Shown one piece after another: positions 46,813 to 53,644 of a DNA stretch of 53,644 nucleotides. This stretch comes from Bauldia litoralis. GTDB lineage: Bacteria; Pseudomonadota; Alphaproteobacteria; Rhizobiales; Kaistiaceae. The stretch spans positions 1-53,644 of the forward strand of contig NZ_FMXQ01000014.1 of the NCBI RefSeq assembly GCF_900104485.1, written 5' to 3'. The notes under the pieces were generated by a model, which was not told the origin of the DNA, did no database searches, and saw nothing but the letters and a program-made list of their open reading frames with translations. Position numbers and translations under genes: made by a program. Each line of letters opens with the position of its first letter. The first letter of the stretch is position 1.

Positions 46813-47893
46813 AGTGCGCATGATAGGCTTGGCCCGCCTGATCGAAGAGATGCACCGCGGACGGATCGAAATTCAGATCAATATCGTCGCCCGGCGCGAC
46901 CTCGGACCGGCCGCTGTCCTGCACGATAACGTCGCTGCCATCGCGCAAGGTGCAATAGATCAGGGTACGCTCTCCGAGCCTTTCCACGACTCCGGCCCTG
47001 GCGCTGGTTGTCGTCTGGTCGTCGCTCCCTTTTTCGACCACATGAATGCCTTCCGGACGGATGCCGAGTTCGTATGAGCCAGCGCCGGGATGATCGACCT
47101 GGAGAGGCACTTCCGCGCCGTCGGCAAGGCGCGCGATCTTATTGCTGCTCGCCGCCACGTCCACCTGCAGGAAATTCATGCCCGGGCTGCCGACGAAGCC
47201 CGCCACGAAACGCGATGACGGCCGCAAATAGACCTCCATCGGCGTTCCGATCTGCTCGATCTGCCGGCCGTTCAGAACCACGATCCGGTCGGCGAGCGTC
47301 ATCGCTTCCGTCTGGTCATGGGTAACGTAGACCATCGTCGCCTTCATGCGCTGATGCAGTTCCGCGAGTTCGACGCGCGTGCGTACGCGCAGGGCCGCAT
47401 CGAGGTTGGACAACGGTTCGTCGAACAGGAACGCCTTGGGCTCCTTCACGATCGCACGGCCGATCGCCACGCGCTGTCGCTGGCCGCCCGAGAGCTGCGC
47501 CGGGCGCCGATCGAGAAGTTCCTCCATTTCGAGGATGCGGGCCGCGTCCTTGACCCGGCGCTCGATCTCGCTGCTCGCCATGCCGACGTTATGGAGCCCG
47601 AACGCCATGTTCCCGCGCACCGTCATGTGCGGATAGAGTGCGTAATTCTGGAACACCATGGCGACGCCGCGTTGGCCGGGCGCGAGGTGCTCGCACCTTT
47701 TGCCGCCGATGGTCAGGGTGCCGCTGTCGATCGTCTCAAGGCCGGCAATCATTCGAAGCAGCGTCGACTTGCCCGAACCTGACGGACCGAGGAAGACAAC
47801 GAATTCCTCCGAGTTAACGACCAGCGAAAGATCCTCGATGACCTTCACGCTGCCGAAGCTTTTCGAGACATTCGCCAGTTCGATATCCGCCAT
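46811..47893 (-). CDS. Oligosaccharide ABC transporter ATPase (MalK/UgpC/MsmX type)
   Basis: 360 residues from the ATG at 47893 (GGGAGGG upstream); the frame is open 15 codons further. Walker A GPSGSGKS, signature LSGGQRQR, Walker B FLFDEPLSNLD, switch His in VTHDQTEA, then the C-terminal TOBE regulatory domain (LGIRPEGIHVVE; GERTLIYCTL). Serves MalFG-type permeases. Unusually, it runs opposite to the arabinofuranosidase/transporter operon and so has its own promoter, perhaps because it energises more than one transporter. Confidence 0.94.
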   Translation of the reverse strand: MADIELANVSKSFGSVKVIEDLSLVVNSEEFVVFLGPSGSGKSTLLRMIAGLETIDSGTLTIGGKRCEHLAPGQRGVAMVFQNYALYPHMTVRGNMAFGLHNVGMASSEIERRVKDAARILEMEELLDRRPAQLSGGQRQRVAIGRAIVKEPKAFLFDEPLSNLDAALRVRTRVELAELHQRMKATMVYVTHDQTEAMTLADRIVVLNGRQIEQIGTPMEVYLRPSSRFVAGFVGSPGMNFLQVDVAASSNKIARLADGAEVPLQVDHPGAGSYELGIRPEGIHVVEKGSDDQTTTSARAGVVERLGERTLIYCTLRDGSDVIVQDSGRSEVAPGDDIDLNFDPSAVHLFDQAGQAYHAH

Positions 47894-48280
47894 GAATCCC
47901 TCCCGACAGGTCACACATCCATCTTTTCGGGTACGCATCCGGAGTCAAGGTATTAAACGCATTTGAGCCAAGACATCAGCCCGCATTGCGGCCGCAACAC
48001 GTTCACATATGAAACCAGCTACGCGGCTGACCCCGCATCGGCAACGCATTCATCACCGGACTGAGCTACGCCCGGGTTGGCTGGGTACTATCGGCTTGTT
48101 CCGCAGTTGGCGCCTTGCAGCCGTTCGGACTGCATCGAATGGACACTTTCCGCCCACTTCGGTCCTTTGCGGTCTATCCGCAGGCGGCTGCTTCGGGTCA
48201 TCAGGCGATTTCGCGATGTCCGTTCTGCGGCTGTTTGCCGACATTTGCCACCGCCTGGGTGCAATGCTTAGGTTCGGCCG

Positions 48281-48565
48281 ATGGGCAGGCTCTCCTTCAT
48301 CGTCCTTGTTGCGTTCGGCTTTCTGGTGGTGCCGACGGTCTGGGTCGTCGCGGCTCTTTTTGCCGTGAAAGCGAGGCGGCCGGCATTATGGACGCTGCGC
48401 CAACTTGCTCCGCAGATCGAAGCCGGCGCTGTCGCGGAATCGCGCCGCCCGTTCCCCGGGCACAGTGCAGCGCCAAACCGCCCGGTGCCGAGAAGAATTT
48501 CCAAAAGTGCGGAGCTCTCGATCCAGAAAACCGATTCAATTCAGAGGTTTAGACTTCCGTACTAA
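48281..48565 (+). CDS. Possible small membrane protein (hypothetical)
   Basis: 94 codons with one hydrophobic segment near the N-terminus (FIVLVAFGFLVVPTVWVVAALFAV) followed by a basic, proline-rich tail. No clear ribosome site and no family recognised. It lies in a 1060-base stretch (47894-48954) without other plausible genes. May be chance. Confidence 0.25.
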   Translation: MGRLSFIVLVAFGFLVVPTVWVVAALFAVKARRPALWTLRQLAPQIEAGAVAESRRPFPGHSAAPNRPVPRRISKSAELSIQKTDSIQRFRLPY

Positions 48566-48577
48566 ATGGCGGAAGTC
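48552..48577. repeat. Short inverted repeat in a gene-poor stretch
   Basis: GACTTCCG (48552-48559) and CGGAAGTC (48570-48577) around ten bases. Overlaps the end of the possible small membrane ORF. Role unknown. The remainder of 47894-48954 shows nothing recognisable. Confidence 0.35.
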
Positions 48578-48954
48578 CTTAGCTATGGAGAGAATGGCTC
48601 GGAGAGAGACCAGACAAGGCTTCAAGCTAGGTTGCCCGGTCCAGAGATTTGGTCGAAAGCGCGCGAAACTGCGCCGTTCTCGGCTTGGCAAAGCGGCGCG
48701 GAGAGATCGGATGGAGGGAGAGAAACCCGGCTCCAACGTTCTCCAGCGAAATGGCTGATCCCCTTCAATTCTGACCAATCCTCTCCCTTCATCCGCTACG
48801 GCGCCGGCCTCAAGGACGCCCACTCACTGGCGACGCGGTTGCGCCAAATAACCCAATTGCACCATCTCCGTTTTCCCCAGCGATTCCGCCGGTTCTGCTG
48901 AGCCATCAGAGTCGATACCGCCGACCTTTCCCGCGCGCCGACAAGTGATCACGC

Positions 48955-50742
48955 TTAGCGTCCAGCCTCGTCGATCGCCGGCCCCCATCGATTCAGAATC
49001 ATGTGCCGCCTAGGTTTCATTGTTGGCGTCATCATTCCATTTTCAATCGTGAAGGGCTGGTCGACAACGACGAAGCGTTTGACGCGTTCGGCCGGTGCAA
49101 GATTGCGGTTTGCGCGATCGACGGCCTGCCCTATCGCACCGATGAAGTCCCGATTCTCCCTTAGCTCGGCAAGACTGGCAGACACGCCGCGTGACTCCGT
49201 CCATCTGGTGACGAAGTCGGATGCTGGAACGATGATCGCAACGATATGCGGTCGGTTGTCGCCGACCGCCATGGCGGCGTCGATCTCTGGCTCGAGGGCC
49301 AGTTCCAATTCTATCTTCTGTGGCGAGATCGTCTCGCCAGCGGAGTTAACGATTATGTCCTTCTTGCGATCGGTTATCCGGAGATAACCGTCGTCGTCAA
49401 CGACGCCGATATCGCCAGTATGGAGCCATCCCTCGCGCAACGCCTCGGCGCTGGCTTCGGGTTGCCGCCAGTAGCCGTCCATCAGCAACGGCCCACGAAC
49501 CAGCACTTCGCCGTCATCGGCGATCCGCAGTTCGACGTGTTTCAACGGGGGACCGACGGTTCGCAACTTGATCCTGCCACACCGGTTGCAGGTGATGACC
49601 GGCCCCGCCTCGGTCTGACCGTAGCCCTGCAGGAGGCGCAACCCGAGCGCGGTCAGGAAGAGGCCCACGCCATAGTTCAGCGGCGCGCCGCCGGAAACCA
49701 ACGCCTTAAGGCGCCCGCCGAAGCGCGAGCGGAAGGTGTCGCGAACCAGGCGGTCGACGACACGGTCGGCGATCCGCTCCGTCCAGGTCATTGCCTCAGG
49801 GCTCTCGTACCGCTTGCGGCCGAGCATGACCGCTGCCGAGAAGAGCTTTTCCCGGAGCCCCCCCTGGCGACTTACATCCCTGAGGATCTTCTCCCGCATG
49901 ACCTCGTATAGTCGGGGAACCGACGTCATGATCGTCGGGCGCGCCTCCAGCAGATTTGAAGTGAGCGTATCGACGCGCTCGGCGAAATAAATCTGCGCGC
50001 CAATCGAGACCGGGAACATCAACCCGGCCGAATGTTCGTAGGCGTGCGAGAGCGGCAGGAACGACAGGAAGACCTCGTCGTCGAGGCCGACCTCCTCAAG
50101 GACCTCCGCCGCGCCGACGCAGTTGGCGATGATCGATCGGTGGCTCAGCATGACGCCCCTCGGGTTGCCACCGGTGCCCGAGGTGTAGATCACGGCCGCC
50201 GTGGCGTCGCGGTCGATCGCAGGCGCCGCAGCAGCCACCGCCCCCGCGCCAGTCTTGCCCTCGGCCACGGCGTCGTCCCACGAGGTGACCACGGCGTTTC
50301 CACGATCGAGATCGCCCCAGTCCTCCATCGCGATCACATGCCTGAGAGTCTCGAATTGGCGTGCAGCCTCCAGGAAGGGTCGCGCCAGCGTCGCGGTCGA
50401 GACGATCGCGGCGCTCGCATCGATGTCGCCCAGAATGTGGGTGTGGTTGCTGATGGTGTTGGTGGTGTAGACCGGTACCGTCACGCAACCGGCGGCCATG
50501 ATTGCGAAGTCGGCGATCACCCAGCGCGGCGAATTGTTGGCGAGGAGCAGGACGCGGTCGCCCGGACCGAGACCCCGGGCCTGCAGCGCGGACGCAAGGG
50601 CCGACACCTGATGCGCTGCCTCGCCCCAGCTCGTCGACTGGTAGACACCATTCCGCTTTTCCCAGAGGAAAGGCCGCTCGCGACGCGCCTCGGCGTTTGC
50701 CAGGAACATGGCGACAAGGTTTGGCCAATCCTCGATTTCCAT
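48955..50742 (-). CDS. Long-chain fatty acyl-CoA synthetase (AMP-forming)
   Basis: 595 residues. AMP-binding core AVIYTSGTGGNPRGVMLSHRS, the adenine segment LLQGYGQTEAGPVITCN, the motif GWLHTGDIGVVDDDGYLRITDRKKDIIVNSAGE and the C-terminal lysine domain. Length and the RLYEVMREKI segment fit the FAA1/FadD15-like long-chain group. Activates fatty acids as CoA thioesters. No linked beta-oxidation genes are seen here. Confidence 0.93.
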   Translation of the reverse strand: MEIEDWPNLVAMFLANAEARRERPFLWEKRNGVYQSTSWGEAAHQVSALASALQARGLGPGDRVLLLANNSPRWVIADFAIMAAGCVTVPVYTTNTISNHTHILGDIDASAAIVSTATLARPFLEAARQFETLRHVIAMEDWGDLDRGNAVVTSWDDAVAEGKTGAGAVAAAAPAIDRDATAAVIYTSGTGGNPRGVMLSHRSIIANCVGAAEVLEEVGLDDEVFLSFLPLSHAYEHSAGLMFPVSIGAQIYFAERVDTLTSNLLEARPTIMTSVPRLYEVMREKILRDVSRQGGLREKLFSAAVMLGRKRYESPEAMTWTERIADRVVDRLVRDTFRSRFGGRLKALVSGGAPLNYGVGLFLTALGLRLLQGYGQTEAGPVITCNRCGRIKLRTVGPPLKHVELRIADDGEVLVRGPLLMDGYWRQPEASAEALREGWLHTGDIGVVDDDGYLRITDRKKDIIVNSAGETISPQKIELELALEPEIDAAMAVGDNRPHIVAIIVPASDFVTRWTESRGVSASLAELRENRDFIGAIGQAVDRANRNLAPAERVKRFVVVDQPFTIENGMMTPTMKPRRHMILNRWGPAIDEAGR

Positions 50743-51325
50743 CGCTGATCCTTTCGCCGCTCCAGTCTGGATTGCTGCCGTCGCTGCAGCTCTCGCGGCA
50801 GGTCATTCTCATGCAATACCGTACGGCGAGTCAGTATGGAAAATCCCGCGGCCGACCCGGAACCATCCCTCACTCCTGGCGTTATCAAACTACCGAGGCG
50901 CGGGAAGCGCCCCCCGCTATCCGTTCTATCGGGTTCAGGAAAGCCGTCTCCCCTACCCGGAGGCGGCTTTCTGCTTTTCACACTTCCATCTCGATATCGA
51001 CAAGCTTGCCGCTAAGAGGGTTCTAATCATGGAGCCTGCGGCACGCCGAGCAACTGATTGTCAGGGAGCTTTTTCCATCACAATCGAGCGCAAGCTGAGA
51101 GCCTGGGAAAATGTCCCGCCCGGTGACCGGGCACTTCGCTGTGATTTTTGGCATTGAGTAAAGGCGCAGGTCCACTCATGCGAGTCGAGTCATTCCGTCT
51201 GAGGGGCGAAGTTTCAAACTGAAACACGACCCGGATTTAGGCGTGGCGCGCTTGCTACCGAATGCTGAGTGCATGCAAACGAGTACCGATTGATTCCAGC
51301 CCCCTGGGTACACAAACAGGCCCCT
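50743..51325. other. Intergenic region holding an orphan terminator
   Basis: About 580 bases between the divergently placed acyl-CoA synthetase start and the ExoIII end. Overlapping short frames have no recognisable product. It holds a strong plus-strand terminator at 50939-50978 with no gene in front of it, and otherwise nothing recognised. Confidence 0.4.
50939..50978 (+). terminator. Strong orphan rho-independent terminator
   Basis: Arms GAAAGCCGTCTCC and GGAGGCGGCTTTC pair over 13 bases (one G-T pair) around a seven-base loop, followed by TGCTTTT. The T-run is only on the plus strand. No protein gene precedes it on that strand, so it may end a small RNA lying within about 50750-50938. 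Confidence 0.7.
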
Positions 51326-52129
51326 TCAGTCGGTTCGTCGCTGCCGTTGCGGGTGGGGTCCCGACAACTCGATCCAGACAGGTGCGTGATCGCTGGCATG
51401 CTCACGACCACGGACACTCCGATCGACGCCTGCAGCGACGGCCCGATTGGCGAGTTCGGGGCTCAACAAAAGATGATCAATGCGAAGACCAGCGTCGCGA
51501 GCGAAGGCGTTCCGATAGTATTTCCAGAAGGTGTAGATCCGGTCGTCCGGATGCAGCTTTCTAACCGCATCGGTCCAGCCTTGGGCGAGGAGCTTTCGAA
51601 ACGCCTCGCGCACTTCGGGCCGGAACAGCGCGTCGTCGACCCAGCGTTCCGGCGCATAGACGTCCTGTTCCGTGGGCATGACGTTGAAGTCCCCCGCCAG
51701 CACGACCGGCACGCCTGCGTCGAGAAGATCCTTGGCGTGGTCTCTCAAGCGCTCGATCCAGCGAAGCTTGTAGTCGAGCTTCGCACCCGGCGCCGGGTTG
51801 CCGTTCGGCAGGTAAAGGCATCCGACAATGACACCGTTGACGGCAGCCTCAATGTACCTGCTTTGTCGATCCTCCGGATCGCCCGGCAGGGCACTCCGGG
51901 TCTCAATCGGCTCGACGCCCCGAGCAAGGATCGCGACGCCGTTCCAGCTCTTCTGTCCCTGCCAGATCGCGCCATAGCCCGCATCACGGATCGCTTCCTC
52001 CGGAAAGGCCTCCTGCGTGGCCTTTAGTTCCTGCAGGCAGACAATGTCTGGGGTGGTTACCCCGAGCCACTCAAGCAGGTTGGCGAGGCGACCGTTGACG
52101 CCGTTGATGTTGAAGGTCGCTATCCGCAC
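51326..52129 (-). CDS. xthA: Exodeoxyribonuclease III (AP endonuclease)
   Basis: 267 residues. Endonuclease/exonuclease/phosphatase fold: RIATFNINGVNGR, CLQELKAT (metal Glu), VVLAGDFNVMP (catalytic Asp and Asn), RIDHLLLS and the final GREHASDHAPVW (catalytic Asp-His). Typical length for XthA. Base excision repair at abasic sites. Starts three bases after the stop of the thermonuclease-like gene, so probably co-transcribed. Confidence 0.94.
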   Translation of the reverse strand: MRIATFNINGVNGRLANLLEWLGVTTPDIVCLQELKATQEAFPEEAIRDAGYGAIWQGQKSWNGVAILARGVEPIETRSALPGDPEDRQSRYIEAAVNGVIVGCLYLPNGNPAPGAKLDYKLRWIERLRDHAKDLLDAGVPVVLAGDFNVMPTEQDVYAPERWVDDALFRPEVREAFRKLLAQGWTDAVRKLHPDDRIYTFWKYYRNAFARDAGLRIDHLLLSPELANRAVAAGVDRSVRGREHASDHAPVWIELSGPHPQRQRRTD

Positions 52130-52132
52130 CGG

Positions 52133-52582
52133 CTACCGGTCTTCATACGGCACTGCCTGACCTGCCCGGATCATCTCCTGGTTCACGTCCAGGCCATCGA
52201 GATAAACCGTACCGAGCCAACGGCCGAAAGAGTCATCTCGATCCGCGCCATCCTTACCCTTAGACGTGCGCAGAATGACTTCCTTTCCGTCGATCAGCGT
52301 CTTGAGGTACTCGGTCGCCGCCGCTCCAACTACTTTGGATTCTCCCCTCATTTCCGGTGCATCGATGTCGAGCATGCGGATGCGCTGCTTCCTGATCCAG
52401 ATGTAGAAGCCCAGGTCGATATCGACATCGATGGTATCCCCGTCGACTACGCGGACCACCTCCGCTCGATAGAGATAAGCCGGTTCGGTGGGATGGTCTT
52501 CGTCGGCAGCCGCTTCACCAGAGCAAGCTAGGCATAGGAGCGCAAGCGCCGTGGCCAACGTTGGGATTCGCCTTTCAGGCAT
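52133..52582 (-). CDS. Secreted thermonuclease-like (SNase) protein
   Basis: 149 residues. Signal peptide MPERRIPTLATALALLCLACSGEAAA; the cysteine in LACSG could also form a weak lipobox. SNase core: AEVVRVVDGDTIDVDIDLGF, RIRMLDIDAPEMRG, and later GRWLGTVYLDGLDVNQEMIRAGQA. Active-site Asp and Arg positions appear present. Predicted periplasmic or envelope nuclease. Shorter than full staphylococcal-type enzymes after the core, ending AVPYEDR. Confidence 0.88.
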   Translation of the reverse strand: MPERRIPTLATALALLCLACSGEAAADEDHPTEPAYLYRAEVVRVVDGDTIDVDIDLGFYIWIRKQRIRMLDIDAPEMRGESKVVGAAATEYLKTLIDGKEVILRTSKGKDGADRDDSFGRWLGTVYLDGLDVNQEMIRAGQAVPYEDR

Positions 52583-52617
52583 GGGGGAGGCTCGTTTTCT
52601 CGCCGCGCTTTCGGACG

Positions 52618-52824
52618 CTAGGCTTTGGTTCGTTCGTATCCATCGGGCGGGAAGCCGGAGACGATCAGGTAGATGGCCAGAAGGTCCTCGTCGTCGTCGA
52701 GACCGGGTTGATCTTCGCGAGGATCGCGACCCGTATCCAGCCTGTATCGCTCGATTGCCGAGTTGATCAGGGGATTAAGTATCCGCTTCCACTCTGGCAA
52801 GGTTTGGCTCCGGTCGTTTCTCAA
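52618..52824 (-). CDS. Small acidic hypothetical protein
   Basis: 68 residues from a TTG without a clear ribosome site. The sequence has a helical start (LPEWKRILNPLINSAIERYRLD), an acidic middle (GLDDDEDLLAIYLIVSG) and a basic end. Amino-acid use looks protein-like. No family recognised. It lies 35 bases upstream of the thermonuclease-like gene, perhaps in the same unit. Confidence 0.4.
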   Translation of the reverse strand: MRNDRSQTLPEWKRILNPLINSAIERYRLDTGRDPREDQPGLDDDEDLLAIYLIVSGFPPDGYERTKA

Positions 52825-53033
52825 TCGGGCTCAATCCTCCCGGCGCCAAGGATGGGAGAGCACCAACGATGGGACTCGGTAATCCGATCGCTCAGCACAG
52901 CGCTCGAAGGGGTGCCAAGCGACGTTGCGGTTACGTCGCCACCGGCCCGACGAACCAATTGCTATGAAACCTTTTGAGGAGCAATTCTTTACCAAATTTA
53001 GTGTCCTTGTATCAAAACACGGGTTGGGGGGGA

Positions 53034-53644
53034 ATGAGATCAGAGTTCCATAATGTGAACGTCAGCGGTGCAGGGCCGAACTCAATGTTGTTTGCCCACG
53101 GCTTTGGGTGTGATCAGAACATGTGGCGGTTCGTTGCCCCTGCATTTGAGGAGAGTCACCGGACAATCCTGTTCGATCATATAGGAGCCGGCAAGTCAGA
53201 CTTGTCAGCCTACGACCCTGATCGATATGCCTCCATTGATGGCTATGCGGACGATGTCGTCGAATTGTGCCGGGAACTGGAGATTCAGGGAGGCGTCTTC
53301 GTCGGTCATTCCGTAAGTGCCATGATCGGCGCACTGGCCAGCCGCACGGCACCTGACCTTTTCGACGAACTCATCATGGTGGGGCCATCGCCGAGATACA
53401 TCGACGACGACGGCTACACCGGCGGGTTCAGCGAGGCGCAGATCCACGAGTTGCTGGACTTTATGGACAACAACCACATGGGTTGGTCGCAGGCCATGGC
53501 GCCAGTCATTATGGCCAACCAGGACCGACCTGACCTCAGCGAAGAACTGACCAACAGCTTCTGCCGCACCGATCCGGAGATCGCAAAGCAATTTGCGCGC
53601 GCAACGTTTCTTTCGGACAATCGCCGCGACCTGCGGGATATCAA
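53034..53644 (+). CDS. rsbQ: RsbQ-like alpha/beta hydrolase (truncated by window end)
   Basis: 203 codons to the window edge with no stop. Reads NVNVSGAGPNSMLFAHGFGCDQNMWRFVAPAFEE in substance, then ILFDHIGAGKSDLSAYDP, the nucleophile elbow VGHSVSAMIG and GPSPRYIDDDGYTGGF. This closely follows RsbQ, the hydrolase that works with a PAS-domain phosphatase (RsbP) in energy-stress signalling in Bacillus; related plant strigolactone/karrikin receptors share the fold. In proteobacteria such genes often precede PAS signalling proteins, so a PAS protein may follow outside the window. Start ATG follows a G-rich stretch. Confidence 0.88.
   Translation, partial: MRSEFHNVNVSGAGPNSMLFAHGFGCDQNMWRFVAPAFEESHRTILFDHIGAGKSDLSAYDPDRYASIDGYADDVVELCRELEIQGGVFVGHSVSAMIGALASRTAPDLFDELIMVGPSPRYIDDDGYTGGFSEAQIHELLDFMDNNHMGWSQAMAPVIMANQDRPDLSEELTNSFCRTDPEIAKQFARATFLSDNRRDLRDI

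Overview
The window looks like chromosome from a plant- or soil-associated alphaproteobacterium, most likely Hyphomicrobiales (Rhizobiales). The reasons are high GC, heavy use of ATGA start/stop overlaps, many ABC uptake systems with periplasmic binding proteins, ROK, DeoR, LysR and ArsR-type sugar regulators, and enzymes for plant cell-wall sugars. No rRNA, tRNA, CRISPR array or intact mobile element was seen. || Layout. (1) 1-1684: end of an unseen gene overlapping a PAS/histidine kinase/receiver hybrid. (2) 1941-8915: two tandem S33-type alpha/beta hydrolases followed by a complete peptide-type ABC importer (two permeases, fused double ATPase, binding protein), closed by a hairpin. (3) 8978-15648, minus strand: ROK regulator, M20 amidohydrolase, sugar-type binding protein, permease, YhfX-like PLP enzyme and single-domain ATPase; this is an unusual amino-acid-plus-sugar-transporter combination. 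(4) 16050-19471: LysR regulator divergent from a small sulfotransferase and a SnoaL-like protein, then a methyltransferase. (5) 19541-25573: decayed IgGFc-binding-like gene, small secreted protein, secreted HAD phosphatase, secreted sulfatase and small hypothetical, all minus strand, divergent from a membrane TPR regulator. (6) 26074-40234: a catabolic island with serine-recombinase debris on both sides. A DeoR gene sits between two ABC sugar systems and an operon for an L-fucose-isomerase-like enzyme, a split transketolase and an FGGY kinase. This enzyme set resembles the non-oxidative D-apiose route. (7) 41122-47893: ArsR-type regulator, GH51 arabinofuranosidase and an oligosaccharide ABC system. 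(8) 48955-53644: acyl-CoA synthetase, ExoIII, a thermonuclease-like protein, a small acidic protein and the start of an RsbQ-like hydrolase cut by the window edge. || How it works together. Regions 6 and 7 together suggest scavenging of sugars from plant cell walls (arabinan; possibly apiose or another branched or rare pentose). In region 6 two predicted promoters, for the first ABC system and for the enzyme operon, each carry an 18-base A-rich element just after the -10 box. The two elements match at 17 of 18 positions and are probably the DeoR operator. Regions 2 and 3 add peptide and conjugated amino-acid uptake. The most unusual systems here are the island of region 6 and the ROK/M20/YhfX operon of region 3. 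All functions are inferred from reading the sequence, without database searches.
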